64,000 nucleotides of DNA from Tomocerus qinae (GCA_020055645.1 CM034549.1:32449930-32513929), one strand, 5' to 3'. Positions 27,701 to 39,740 are shown, counted from the stretch's first letter. The notes: generated by a model from the letters alone, not told the origin. Made by a program: numbers and translations.

Positions 27701-30700
27701 CCGAGTGTATGAGTGAATGGATGGATGACGTCTGCAGAGGTGAAGTCCATTTGCTTCCTTCTTTCCTTTCCCTTATTAAGCAAGTGTGTGTCTGAGAAGT
27801 GAAAGATATGCCTTTGTCTATTGTGTTGAGGGAAACACTTTAATGTGGTTTGTATGAAATGGAGTGAATGTGATGTATCAATTTGAATATAAATATTGTG
27901 ATGAGTATGAATTAGTGTATGATAATTGATAACGTGACCTGCTCCTATGAATCCAATAAATACTTCTTCTGTGCATGAGAGAGTTCAGGTTCAGAGTTTA
28001 CTTTTCTGCTGCCTCCAATTCATAGATTTGGAAATTGTCAGCTCATCCTTTTAGTAGATACAGAATATTCATCACCCTTTTACTTTGATTATGTGCTTTA
28101 TGAATAGATTTCGTTATACGGCCATCTCTATTGCATTCAGCAAGAACAAGGTACAAGATGAGGGGCTACAGTTAATAGTTATTTACAGAAACTCCTTGTC
28201 GAAGGGTCGGTTGCACATTTCTTTGTGCTCATGAGAATGTAAATTAATGCAACAATCTTGACGAAAACAACAAAATGCATTATAATACTGAGAATGAATT
28301 CTTGGGTGTTGCTGCAGATCAGAAAGGTATTCAGGTAGGAATATTTTTTAGTAGAACAGATTAGAATGTGATATCAGCTTTGTTGTAGGAATGGAATCAC
28401 TTATTAATTTGCACTTATTCATTCAGTGTTTGTCACAGGAAATACTAAGAATTTGATTGCTGAAAGCGATCTTTCCAAGTAGAGTATTGTTTTTACAATC
28501 ATGCATATTCAACATGATGCAATGCGTAGGGTAGGAACTTAATCTTCATTAGTAGAATATATTTATAAGATCATCCTGCCATGATCATGATAAAGTCATA
28601 TGCACATTTATTAGTATACTTGCCTCAATCTACACGCTTTGAAACCTGACAGTATATGTAAATCTTGTAATAACCTTTTATAATGTGCACTGTATAGTGA
28701 CCTCCTTTTAGTTCATATCTCAATTACTGTTATTTATTGACTTTAAGTTAATATTATCCTTCATCGTTTGGTTTAGTGGACAGTTTCGTAAGTTTTCTCG
28801 TTTGATTACTTACCACGTATATAGTTCAATGTGGACATTCAGTAAATTTCTGAGAAATGAGGATGTTTGCTTCATTTTTGTGTTTGCGTGCTTGTCAATT
28901 ATATTACTAGGTACTTATTGTTTGTGTCCATCACAATCAGAAGGATTTATCATAATGGACGATTATGACTTCAAATGTGACGTCTGTCTGAAGAGGGGAC
29001 AAATTGTAATTATTAAGAAGTAGACAGGAAACGCGAAGAAAATAATATAATAAATAGTCTGTAGGTCCCCGCAATAGCAATAATACCATTTTCGTGGGTA
29101 TTAAGTACCTTAATTTTGATCCTGTTTATTGAAGCGGTTGAATGGAAATATGCAAAACTCTACGGTTGCACATTGCACTGTATTTGTAGTAGTACCGAGT
29201 CTGAGAGTCTGTGTTTGGTTTTCAATTTCAATTCATGAAAAGGATATTATAATGGTAATAGTAGTAGGTATTAGATGAATGAGGCCATGATAGGTTGTTG
29301 TATAAATTCACATGACACCAGTTGACATAAAGGAGCGGATGTGAATAATGTGAGTATGTGATCATTCATGTAATGATGGAGACTGGAGAATGTTTTTGTC
29401 GCTTGGATTGAGGATGAGTGCATTGGAGGGATTTAGAAATTCATAATTGTATGTGTTGACATTATATTGGTGTCGCCAGTGAAGAATGCCTCATTTCTTG
29501 CGAATGTTTTTGTTTGAGTAGCCTTTGGGCGTATCACGCAGATGATAATGAATGAATAGATTTCGTAGTAAATAATAATGACTCATGGGGAATGTATTTT
29601 GTTTTCGTAGGGCCATGCAGAACTACTCGAAGGATGATCTGATTCCTCGGGAGAACGGACAACGACGTGCTCGGACGTACACGTGGAATGAGACGAGCAT
29701 GGGCACCCGCTCGAACTCATTTCACAATACTCCTCCAGGTCTGAACCGGATCAACTCGATGGATGGCATGAGACTCCGCACAGAGTCGATGTCGTCTTCG
29801 GAACGCCGGGCTACGGGGATGTCCCAACCGATGCAAATCTTGAGCAACCCCTCCATTGCCTTCGGTAGTCCGCTCTGCTCGACGGGCACTGACTCAGCCT
29901 CGAGTTCCTTCTCAGAACTTGAGAATAATCTCAATAACAATAGCAACAACGGAAGTGGCCTGGGGCATCGGACCCACCTGCTTCCAGGACTCGACTACCC
30001 TAAAAGCTGCGAGGAGGATGAATCTTATGTGCCATATTATCCTGGAGACGATCAGCCGACGACGATCAACAGCTTCAGACTCCCGTTGCATCCTGACTCC
30101 AGCGACTATGTCGACACTTCCATTGTCAGCAAAGAGTCCGGCTCCACCGCCCAAACTCCTTCCAGCTACATGGAGGTCCAAAGTCCCATGTCTCCATTTG
30201 ACAACTACATGCCCATGAGTCCAGGTTAATATTTTATTGACTCTGCCACACTCAATTCTATCACTTTTTGTTTATTTACCATCCTGCCTGCTAGCCTCGA
30301 ATCTCATGTATATCACCGTATTGGGTTTCAAGGTTTGTGTGACAGTTTGACCATAGAGGCTATAGAAATTGGATGAAACGTCCATCTATATGTTTAATGT
30401 AAAGCAGCGAAACAGTAGGTTCAACCTTTGGGCAAATTGATTATTGGATTTATTAATAAACAGAGATTACTCTCAGATTACATTCGATTTTATGACTTTT
30501 CAGATCAGTTGCAGGGTTAGTGGTTAGTTTTATTGGGAATTTATATACCTAGTATATAATAATAAAAAGAGGGATTTTGTTTACGTATTTACAATGAAAT
30601 GTATTTAAGGACTAGATATAGAAGGAAGGCTATGTAATTATTATCAATAGGTCAAGTTGAATGGAGCCTACTTTGTTTCACTTCGTTTGTTTTTCTCTGT

Positions 30701-33700
30701 GACAGGAATGACTGTGATGTGAGATGAGATTAGGACGTTTTTGAACCATAGTAGGCGTTTACTTGAACGTTGATTTACACTTGTTCTATTCTGTTGTGAA
30801 GTATGGTTTGTCGAAATTATTGAGTAACAGATTTCTCTTGACCTCATGATTTTGATATGGATGCATCGTAAATCTTTTCTTTTGCACGCTGCAATACTAA
30901 CTACTTAGCTCCTGTACGAAGTACACACACACATGGATGAATATTGGAGCAATGGCATGTACCTAGAGATAGAGACCAACCAAATATGCTTGTATTGAAA
31001 ATATTGTGGCATAAATAAAAAGATAGTCTTGTCAGATCTCATGTGGCTCACGTCTTGGAGCAGCCTTTGGTAGTCGAATCCAAGTTGAATATATGGAACA
31101 GCAACTGTCGAAGATTTAAATTACATAAAGGATGAATGTAGTAGGTAGTATGATGACATTTATTTATAAGTGTGTAGGAAGGGGTTTTGTATTTTGACTT
31201 TGGTCTGGGTTGAAAGGGTTCGTGCGACAATTTGAATTGGATGGATTTCTCGGGAATGTATAAATAAATATAATTTGTATTCATTCCGTGAATTATTATT
31301 TCCAGCTGGAGGAATTATGGTCGCCAATGGAGTGGTGAAGTCAAGCGGAAAGCTCTCCGTCTCCCACAGTCGGAATTCAAGTTTAATTGAAGAAAACGAG
31401 GGATATGTTCCGATGATTCCAGGATCTGTTCACAGGTGTGTGTCTTTTGATGATGTCTCTTCTATGCTAATTGCTAACCTTTTACTCTTTGAGAATGAAT
31501 AATGTATAGAATTCTAATGCATTTCCCCCTTGAAGTTATTTGATGATCATGAATTTCAATAGTTAGGTTTGATTTATGAAACTTTTATTTACTTGTTTAC
31601 AGTCGCAGCGAATCTGGCGCTTGCTCGACAGCAGGATCCACAACAGGCTTAGATGAGCAGTACATCGAAATGGATTTCGCAAGAAAGCTGGATCTTAGCA
31701 ATGACGGTAGACTTGATTTCTTTGTATTTCCACAGCATAGATATTGAATTAGATAAATGGACGGACGTAATAGCTACATTAAATATTGGTCCAATGTCTG
31801 TCGAGAGTAAAAAGAGCTATCGCACAAGAAAATCTCTAGTGCATGTATTTTTTGAGCTAGATCAAAGGTTGTCACAGCCATTGGCTTGTTTTGTCTTATC
31901 TTCCTTCGCCAGCTCCATCCCACTCCCTTTGATGCTAAATAGGTTTATATCGTTAATAAAGTGAAAGCAAGGAAGGCTTACATCTTGCTCTTACGTATGT
32001 ACGGACGATCATTGAATCACTAATACTACTTACAAGGAACGGAAAATAGGAAAAGAGCATCCTTGCAACTTTTCTTAATATTTCTTATTGAATTAGTTTG
32101 AAGGCCGAAGTAGTCTTGGCGTTGTTGTTGTCTCCTCGTTTCCTATACGGATTCATGGCCTAGAATACTATAGGGAGACTATGTTATTATTTTGTTGGTA
32201 AACGTGCTGTATCTATCTAGTACATTCTTTCGTAACTATCCAGTTTGTACTTTGCTGCATGTAACAGATAAAGAGTAAACAATTTTTATTACAAGGTTGA
32301 AAAGACCTTAGTTTTTGTGTGTTGTATTTCCGTTTCTGTGTGTACATGTAATCATGTAATGCACTCTGAAAAAACTACCTTACTGCAACCGACGGCAGTG
32401 ACGCCGACTTTGGACCCGGTTTTAAATAAATGTCCTTTCATTTTCCTATGAGAGTGCAAGCCAATTTGGTATGCACAGTATTTACATTGAGAAAGTATGT
32501 GTGTGTCCTGACATCACCTACTTGGAGTTAGAGGGGAGGCACGTGTACGAATAATGTCCTTAGTGAATGTACGTCTGCTTTCGATTTAAATTATAATATC
32601 CACGTGTAGGGACGGGTGATATTTGTGATTTTATTTTGTATGCAAGAGACGCGATAAATAAAGATCAAGTGTGATAAATATTTATTATTTGTTGGTTTCC
32701 AGAAATGCAAAGCAGCGAGTCAATCCAAAGTGGAACACCGTCTTCGGAATACAATTTAGATAAAGTGAGTTCCTATTTGTCGGATGACATGGAAGGAATG
32801 CGCCCCACTAGGGCCTACTCCGTTGGCTCCAAATCCGATACTTCTTCCACGGGTAAAGGTCGTTCCGGAAAAATGCGACTGGAAGCTGTTCCTGAAAGCC
32901 GAATGCGATCGTGTTCAATGGGTGCGAATTCAAAGCCCGTCAGACCGATTTTACCTTCTGGACGACACTGTCCAGTGATCCAAAGCGTTGCTATACCATG
33001 TGGAAACAAATCTGGAATTCCTATGACTCCATTGAGTTCTTCTTGGAGTGGCTCTGCAAGTCGAATGCAGCCATACAAATATCCTCCAATTTTCCCACAT
33101 TTTCAAAACCAGAACAGTCACACGTCAACTGCAAGTGAGTCAGCAGACTCAGACTTGATGGAATTGGATTTTTCTCACAACAAAAAGGGAAGGAAGCGAT
33201 CTTTACCAGGTCCAGGGGGGAATCTGAGTTCAAGTTCCAACTCTGGATCGAGTAACATTACGAAAATTAGTCCTGTGCCAAAGAATCTTCTTGTGACAGG
33301 GGGAGAGACGTCTCCGGGAGGAGAAGGCGGAGAAGTATTGTCAAAATCGTCAATAAGTAGCAGTGGAGTGAATTCCGCGTCAAAATATGCCACCTCAGAA
33401 CCAATATCAATCCAGAAATGTAATAAGAGTTTGGATGGTGGGATCAGCCTATACCCTGACACAGGCTCGTCGATGCTCACCCGAATGACGGGAATGGATC
33501 TCAAGAAATTGAAGGAGATGGACGATAACGGAGCTTACCTGGATATGGACTTTAGCAGTAGTAATGGTAGTAATAACAGTACCAAGGCTAAAGACAAATC
33601 CTACAGTACGGCCTCGTTCCCCCGTAAATCCAGTCAATCGAATCTTCCTAGTAGCAATAATAGTTTTCTGAGTAATATTTTAGATAGTGTTTTAGATAGA

Positions 33701-34471
33701 AAGTCCTTTGGAGGTAGTAATAATGGTGGGAGTCCGAATAGTCCTGCGGTTGTGGTCCGGGCACATGATCCCCATGTCAATGTGTCGTCTATGAAGCCTC
33801 TGAGTTTTTTATCCAGTAATCTGAGCTCGGCGTCGGTCGCGTCGGAACCACCTCCTCTGAACCGTAGTCTTAGCAGCAGCAGCAATATCAGCACGACCAG
33901 CAACAATAGTAACAGTAGCAGTACTTCCTGTGTCAGTGTGAAGAGTCATCCTCATCCCTGCCCGCCTCCTCAGCAAACCGGGCAGCAACCACTAATGTCT
34001 CCAGGAACGGAGACGAGTCAAGTCATTGCCAATTCAAGTCAACATTCAACAGCTACCAGTGTTTTACCTTTACCTAGTAGCACTCTTTCTATCTCCACAA
34101 CTCTCTCGCCGACAATTACCTCCTCCTCTTCTGCCGCAGTTATTACGACGACGGCATCCTCAATGGGTCTGTCCAGAATCGAAGAGTCCCCTGAGAAACA
34201 AGACCCGTTCCGCGTCAATCACGCTAATCCTCTGCAGTCACCACCTCCGTCTCCGTCGATAACTTCTCCAGATGGTGATCATCAGGTTACCTACACCACA
34301 ATTCATCACAACCTTCAATTCAATCCAACACAGCCACAAGCGAGACGAAATCTTCACTTCACGGGCGGGACGGGTTGTGGCACCTCCGCAGCTTCCACTG
34401 TCAGACCTGCCATCACCTACGCCCAAATAGACTTTGTCAAGAGTCCCGAAGTTAATGTTAAGAATAATTAA
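12408..34471 (+). CDS. IRS: Insulin receptor substrate (IRS/chico) gene, 3' six exons, 5'-partial
   Basis: Six exons (12408-12765, 13891-14042, 29611-30224, 31306-31435, 31603-31706, 32703-34471) join with matching phases (0, 2, 1, 2, 1) into 1041 codons plus stop. IRS proteins are cytoplasmic docking adaptors phosphorylated by insulin/IGF receptors. Visible in order (window residue numbers): C-terminal half of a PH domain (1-50), a short acidic linker, a PTB domain (68-170), then a long Ser/Asn-rich, presumably disordered tail. The tail has YXXM sites for PI3K p85 at Y369 (YMPM), Y408 (YVPM), Y438 (YIEM) and Y731 (YLDM), and ITIM-like sites at Y983 and Y1025. About 65-75 N-terminal residues are missing, so the full protein should be near 1100 residues, within the family range (fly Chico about 970, human IRS1 about 1240). 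No other family has PH-PTB-YXXM in this order, so identity is secure. Orthology to a particular vertebrate paralogue is not implied. Confidence 0.96.
12766..13890 (+). other. IRS intron (PTB split), 1.1 kb
   Basis: GT-AG intron in phase 0 between the two PTB exons. The donor is gtaagt and the acceptor is atgtttacag. I see no exon, RNA gene or clear repeat inside it. Confidence 0.85.
13891..14042 (+). CDS. IRS: IRS exon: second half of PTB domain
   Basis: It encodes LNVIRNVSHDATFGCFFHI and then EFGRLAATGPGQLSLK and QNMHLLIL, aligning with the IRS1 block that runs from NIRRCGHS through EVGRSAVTGPGEF to the C-terminal PTB helix. The two arginines that bind phosphotyrosine in IRS1 (R212, R227) appear to correspond to codons at 13903 (in VIRN) and 13957 (in FGR). 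They lie 18 codons apart here against 15 in IRS1, so the loop between them is three residues longer. The exon ends in phase 2 (AA of a Lys codon) at a gtaatt donor. Confidence 0.95.
16852..16934 (-). repeat. tRNA-like segment, probable SINE head or tRNA pseudogene
   Basis: On the minus strand a near-perfect Pol III B box, GGTTCAAACC (16875-16866), closes a 5-bp T-arm-like stem with an 8-nt loop. It is preceded by an A-box-like TGGCCAGAGTGTTTTAGG starting near 16934. The A-to-B spacing (about 59 nt) resembles a Leu/Ser tRNA with a long variable arm. The acceptor ends do not pair and the anticodon arm is unconvincing, so it is not a working tRNA. A tRNA-derived SINE is the likeliest reading. 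Confidence 0.4.
17811..17834 (+). repeat. Short dispersed repeat, copy 1
   Basis: TACTACT, four variable bases, then TGCTTTACGACTC. The same arrangement with identical spacing recurs at 19848-19871, followed in both by a TTGTTCCC/TTTGTCCC-like stretch. Confidence 0.4.
19848..19871 (+). repeat. Short dispersed repeat, copy 2
   Basis: Second copy of the 17811-17834 arrangement, with the same 20 of 24 bases. It may be a fragment of a diverged interspersed repeat. Confidence 0.4.
24279..24310. repeat. Perfect 12-bp-arm hairpin
   Basis: CTACTTATACTA (24279-24290) and TAGTATAAGTAG (24299-24310) are exact complements around an 8-nt spacer. TAAA/TTTA could extend the stem past a bulge. It lies in the giant IRS intron and its function is unknown. 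Confidence 0.7.
29611..30224 (+). CDS. IRS: IRS exon: proximal tyrosine-motif tail
   Basis: The acceptor is gttttcgtag and the exon ends before gttaat in phase 1. It encodes residues 171-374. The C-terminal edge of the PTB helix is followed by a Ser/Asn-rich region. Tyrosine sites are Y309 (YVPY), Y336 (YVDT), Y356 (YMEV, near-canonical) and Y369 in DNYMPMSP, a textbook p85-SH2 site of the IRS YMPMSP type. Arg-rich serine/threonine sites (RARTYTWNE, RLRTESMSS) look like basophilic-kinase targets, as expected of IRS feedback regulation, though this is inference. GC content is clearly above the surrounding intron. Confidence 0.95.
30225..31305 (+). other. IRS intron, 1.1 kb
   Basis: Phase-1 GT-AG intron. 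The donor is gttaat (a weaker site than the other donors here) and the acceptor is atttccag. It is AT-rich and nothing is recognised inside. Confidence 0.85.
31306..31435 (+). CDS. IRS: IRS exon carrying the YVPM site
   Basis: A small exon that joins in phase at both ends (G|CT makes Ala, AG|T makes Ser). It encodes GGIMVANGVVKSSGKLSVSH, then a Ser/Asn stretch and EENEGYVPMIPGSVH. Y408 lies in a YVPM motif with acidic residues upstream, the usual IRS context for PI3K p85 binding. The donor is gtgtgt. Confidence 0.93.
31603..31706 (+). CDS. IRS: IRS exon carrying the YIEM site
   Basis: A 104-bp exon after the 167-bp intron 31436-31602 (acceptor tgtttacag). It encodes RSESGACSTAGSTTGL and then DEQYIEMDFARKLDLSND. 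Y438 is in YIEMDF, matching the vertebrate IRS pattern EYxxMDF. The donor is gtagac, giving a phase-1 exit (G plus AA makes Glu in the next exon). The open frame continues past 31706, but only into non-conserved intron sequence. Confidence 0.92.
31707..32702 (+). other. IRS intron, 1.0 kb
   Basis: Phase-1 GT-AG intron with acceptor ggtttccag. A small GC-rich patch near 32388-32422 contains imperfect inverted CGGC/GCCG repeats and stands out from the AT-rich background. Otherwise nothing is recognised. Confidence 0.8.
32703..34471 (+). CDS. IRS: IRS terminal exon: distal tail, YLDM and paired ITIM-like sites
   Basis: It encodes the last 588 residues after a split Glu codon and ends with TAA. 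It is low-complexity and Ser/Asn/Pro-rich, including AGC/AAT-type serine-asparagine runs around 33540-33730 and 33870-33930. Y731 is in GAYLDMDF, the fourth YXXM. Basic serine sites RAYSVGS and RMRSCSMG lie near its start. The end has VTYTTI (Y983, codon 34292) and ITYAQIDF (Y1025, codon 34418). The latter resembles the C-terminal TYASIDF of human IRS2, which binds SHP2. The ATG at 32705 is internal, since the reading frame and phase continue from the upstream exon. Confidence 0.95.
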
Positions 34472-37400
34472 CCTCATTTAAGTAGTAATGTGTACATTAT
34501 AATTTAGCTACCAGTCAACTGGTGTAATATTTATACGTACAGCTGTTAAAGAACACGTTTTAATAACTATTTATATAGATCTAGGCTTAATTACTAGTAC
34601 TGTTTGGTATAGGCAAGGTTGTTAGACATGATCATTACGTGTCGGCATATAAACGTTATTCTTATTATTGTAAGTTTTAACTACATAATAGTAGGTTCAG
34701 AGACTTGAGTGCGCTAATTACCAATTAATTACTTGTCCATACCCCGGTGTTGCTTACCTGTATTGTACTGAATCATTAATATTTAATGTGTTGTAAACGT
34801 TTTCTCTTAATCTATATTATAAACTCTGTGTCAATCATACACATTGTTAGAGTTACTACTAGTGTTGAAACGCAAACTGTTTGTACTTACCGTAGATTAA
34901 AATAGTTGTAGTAAGTATATAGGTAGTTGTAAGAGAGCTAGTAGATTGGAACTTAAACTGAAACGAAAGTTTGATTTTATATGAGGAAAGAACCAAAGTT
35001 TTGTTAAACGTAAGTAGATAATATTATTTATTGTATTGTTAAACAGGAGGTTGCAATTGAAAGTTGTTTCAATTGGATGTAAAATAGTAATTCTCATTTG
35101 TGTTACACAATTCCTAAGTAAATCCATACGAAACAGGTATTTACAAAAATATTGGTAAATTGATCTTTCGGTTTCTGGTTATGGTGAATATTGTGTTCTG
35201 CATCGTTATATCGAAAAAGTCGCATGTGGGTAAAAACGTTCAAAATTATGAAATATCTGTCTTACGAACCTACATACATACCATCCTACCTTAAGCTAAT
35301 CGTAATGTACGTTAACTGACTTACTATAAAATGGTCAACACAATAGAGACTATAGATAGTGGTGGTAATAAACTAAGAAGATATTTTATCATGTGTTTAT
35401 AATAATTTTAAGGTTGTTATCAGAACATTGCTCTGCATGCATGTGCACTTTAAAAGAACGTGTTTTAATAGTCATTAGGGAATATATGGAAATCGCCCAA
35501 TTGTAATTTGAGGTAGACCAATGAAATTTTTGCATGTAAGTAGTAATTAAAATTGTTATTATTGTTTTTGATGGAACTGCAATGTATGACTGAAGGAGTG
35601 AGGTGATGAGAAATAACAGAGGATTCCTATGTAAAATCATGGCACAACAGATGCATATGTACACAAAGAGTTCAGTTCAGAATTGCACATTATTACAGAT
35701 AATATTACGTAAGTAATTTAATAATAGCTGACTATAATTTATACTTAGCCAGCCACACTCTACCGTAGTAAAATTTTAACAGGGCCCTGCCAACTTTTTC
35801 AAATTGAGAATTTTTCGAGTTGGTATTGGTAGTAAGTAGTAAATAGGAGTTGGTGTCTGTGTGATGGTTTGTTGCATGGAGCATAATTAGAGACTTGAAT
35901 CTGCTACTCTCCAATTTACAGTTCTATTATTACCAACGATGTCTATATGTAGTTATATGTAGAACGAAAGGAGGAGGATGCAGCGGAAGTTCACAAGCTG
36001 TTTTTTGAGTTTATTTACAGAATTCAGTTGTTCAGTGTTCAAGACAAATTGTGTTCACGAATGCTCTAAATACTTACTTTACACACTTACTTTACATAAA
36101 CAATTCTATTAATTAGGTACAGATACTGTAGATTATTTGCCAGAGACTAGAGACCTATATGCATGGAGTCAATCCTGCAAACACACACAGAAAAGCAGTT
36201 TAAGTGAAAAATGATCTTGATGATAAATGACAATTTTATTAATTTGTGAATTAGAAACTATACCTGTAGGAATTACGAAGGAAAGGATAATCCGTATTTA
36301 TTCCCATTCCATAAATATACCAAACCATGTACCATATCATACCAATAACGTTTACTAATACATACCGGTAGTATATAGAAGAGACTCTTTTAACAGAGAT
36401 TTATTCTTTAACAGTGAATAATAATGGAATAACTCTCGTTAGGATGTCATGATTGTAATTAAAGAGATAGAGTACACAGAGTAGACAATAACTGCCATTT
36501 AGTTGCTAAAATAAGTTGTTTGGCTTAACTTTCCATTTGCTCACTTTCGTTCAGTTTTGTTTTTATCGAAATAGCCCTACAATTAGCCTTGGACAAGTTC
36601 AATTTTAATCACCGCATGGAACTAACGATTTAGTCCTTAAGAAGTCCTTAAATACACTGCACTATTCTGCAGTGCAGACAACTGTTTTAATTTTTTTTTG
36701 AGATTAGTTGTAGATTTGCCGATTATTGAGATTAAATAATATTTACACGTGACTTGTTATAGAGATACCATTGGTTTTCAACTGGAACGTTCGTACTGCT
36801 ATTGCTAAATATTTGCCATGATCCGAAATTACAGTACATGATGAAATACAATATGTTTAAATTACCTATATAGCAATATAATGTAATAATGTGTGGATGA
36901 TGGGAGCAATTGGTGTAAAATTGTGTTTTGTGAAACAAATACTGACTAGGAGCTTTTTATGTATGTTAACTATACACAGTTGGCAAAATTGTGGACAGAT
37001 GAAAGACAGCTATTTAACTTAAAACTACGTAATAATAAGTCAACTAAGTAATAGGACAGGTCAGGAACATAAAATTATAACTAGAGAGATTAACTATTTA
37101 CTATAAATTGTAATGTAAATCTTTTGTGATTGTGATTTATGCCTGTGAAGCCCTATAGCTATTAATAGCCATGTAAGTGAATTGAACTATATTGTATGAT
37201 CGTGTGGCCACGTATAGTAATGTCTTATAGACATCTATTTTGATTGGGAAATTGAGGAGAGAATGTCATGGGAGAAAGAAATGTCAAGGTTTTCTAAATT
37301 TACGAAACTACTAGAGTCGGGAACACTATTAGTAATTTGTAATCAAATCTAAAATCTCTCGTAGGTCGGAGGAGTAAAGAAAATATCAAAAATGTTTATC

Positions 37401-39409
37401 CATATGAATTAACTACGTGAACTTATTCGGGGTAAAATCGTACATTTCAAAATTGTTAGTTTAGTTTTAGCAATAAGTTGGATAATTGGGATATCGATTA
37501 GTGCTATTGGTTGTGTAAGTGGTAAGACATATCGTATGTCAAGCCATGTGCTGTTGGGAAGTTAAACAATTCCAAGGTTAAGTAAACATTGGACAGTTAT
37601 TGACATTGCATGAAATTGGAATGAAATTGTTATTGAGTAGTCTGGAAGTGGATGTGTGTGAATAAGTAGACGATGGTAGATAATAAGAGGGTAAATAGCA
37701 AACTGCTCTATTTTCCTTGCTCGCATAATCAGAAGGCTCAATTAACCAAAGATGAATATAAATATATTATTAACAGTAAGATACCTTAGATAATTATTAG
37801 GCTAGGAAGAGATTACTATTATTATTGTTGCTACATGTAAGACTACAAATATAGCCTAAGGTCGCCATTTAGTAGAGTTAGTAGGATATTGATAGGTAGC
37901 GTTAATCCATGTAATTTTCCTAATACAGAAAGTAAATTGCACATTCTGTTTAGTTTGTAGGTAGGAAATTGATAGGAAGTAATACAATTAAATAATATAA
38001 AATAGTGTTTGACTATTTATGATATTGTCGCAATTCATGCAAGATTCATCGCTTAGACGCTTAAGTTCCTGAGTACCTTATTTATAAGTTGTAGTAACTT
38101 CATATATACGTAGATATCATCACACGGGCTGTAGCTAGACGTAAATATAGACCCTGTAATAATATTAGCTACTAAATGAGAGTAGTGTTAATTAAGTGCT
38201 AGTATTTGCATATTATACGCTAAATCGAAGTTAAATGTAATAAGGGAACCTCACGTAGCGTAGATAATTATTTATTGTTATTGTTACACTTACAGAGACT
38301 ATTACGGAAATACCGACGGAACAGACTACAGAACAGAGTGTCTTGTTACTATTACTGTTATACTAATGATAATAAATACACTATTATGTATTACTACTAT
38401 TTAGTATGCAGTTCAGTGCAGCGCGTTATCAAATATTTACTCCATTTGGGTTTCTCTGTTATTTGTTCATGTTAAAATGTGGAGGGTGTGGAGTGGAATG
38501 TAATTATGTAATCTGTAGACTAATTAGACTAGTTTAGCTATAGTGCAATTAGGCTGAGCTGAGGTGGACTTTTTACTGTTCTTCCTCCATTTGTATTGCA
38601 TTGTGTTGTGTGTCTAATGTAATGTACCCTGAAATGAAGGCATTGCAGATTTTCCGTGAAATTAAATTCATTTGCTCATCAGTGTAATATAAACTTAACC
38701 AACCAACTCTTTATTTCCACATTATTCAACGACATTTGTACGTCCGACAATTGTCAACCATTGCATATAACTCATTCATAACTGCATATTGCATTCGCTA
38801 AATTAAATCCGATTTCTAAACTGTTTAAATATGAATTTTTCAATGCTCACCAAAATACTTAGCAATCAACGCTAATGAGTTTTAATATTATGTTGTATCC
38901 AAATGGGGATAGTACATACATAGTCACATACTACTGTCACAAAATATTAGAGAAACGTTTGGTGTTGAGAAATATTAAATAGTACTTTGCAGGGAATTTG
39001 TTTAGAGTTTACCCGAGGAAACTCCTCTCACTCTCCACCCAGTCGGTGTTTCTGCAGATGTGACAGTGGCAGCCATTTTGGTTTGCATGTAAGTAATATT
39101 ATGTTTCCGTCGCTTTGCCCAAGAACGGTATCTGTTGATGTTGATACCATGATCATAACTAGACGTCGCCTTGCCCAAAGAAAGAATATATTATCTTCCA
39201 CGGGCCTAGGAAGGTCATTAATAGGTAACATTGCACACAGTTAGATGTCAATAACATTGATAAGCTGTAGAAGTTACAAATATTATTTTGTCAGGGCCTT
39301 AGAATACTTTTTCTACGATTCTTGTATTCCATTTCCGTTCATCCGTGTGGTCATTGAAGTTGCGATTTGTGATATATTAAAAAATTGCCGACTGTAGCAT
39401 TATTAGCGT

Positions 39410-39480
39410 GGTGTGTGTTTGGCTTAACATAAAATGGTAAGGTCCTAGACATCCTGATGTTCTTAGGACCTTCACACACC
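39410..39480. repeat. Two-tier inverted repeat (hairpin)
   Basis: AAGGTCCTA (39439-39447) is complementary to TAGGACCTT (39464-39472). CATC/GATG and a GA/TC pair continue the stem inward to a tiny loop. Immediately outside, GGTGTGTG (39410-39417) is complementary to CACACACC (39473-39480), leaving about 21 unpaired bases on the 5' side only. It could be a relic of a small inverted-repeat element or a foldable transcript segment. Function is unknown. Confidence 0.6.
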
Positions 39481-39740
39481 AACGAAGAGTTGGTCCTTAT
39501 TACTTGGCATTTGTAATCCCCTTCCTCTCTTCGCTATTGCAATATCTCATCAATTATTTTCTTCTCCAAAATCTTTAGCCTGATTCCACTGTATCCAGAG
39601 ACCAGCCGAAATTTAATTACGGACACGAATATGAGAAAAGTAAAATATAAAAAAGCTGATACTCACTCCAAGTAGAAGTTGAGGTAAAGGACGATTGGGA
39701 ATTTGAATCAATTAATCATTTCTCGCATTATTTAAAAATG

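Larger units (their letters stand above)
14043..29610 (+). other. IRS giant intron, 15.6 kb
   Basis: The two bases left over at 14042 (AA) and the first base at 29611 (G) make a Lys codon, giving LILKAMQNYSKDD. This aligns with the IRS1 region just after the PTB helix, so no exon is needed in between. The intron is AT-rich. Features listed separately are a tRNA-like segment (16852-16934), a pair of short related repeats (17811 and 19848) and a perfect 12-bp hairpin (24279-24310). The few open frames of 70-137 codons on either strand show no domain or coding character. No nested gene is recognised. Confidence 0.85.

Noticed and set aside
29722-30181. Antisense open frames opposite the IRS YMPM exon
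   Set aside because: Shadows of a GC-richer coding exon, with no independent similarity. The same applies to those opposite 32815-33906.
31653-31964. 103-codon open frame overlapping the YIEM exon
   Set aside because: It is a shifted frame of the exon running into intron. The true frame gives EQYIEMDF with matching splice phases.
32705-32707. ATG at the start of the last IRS exon as an independent start codon
   Set aside because: The preceding exon joins in frame through a split Glu codon, so this Met is internal.
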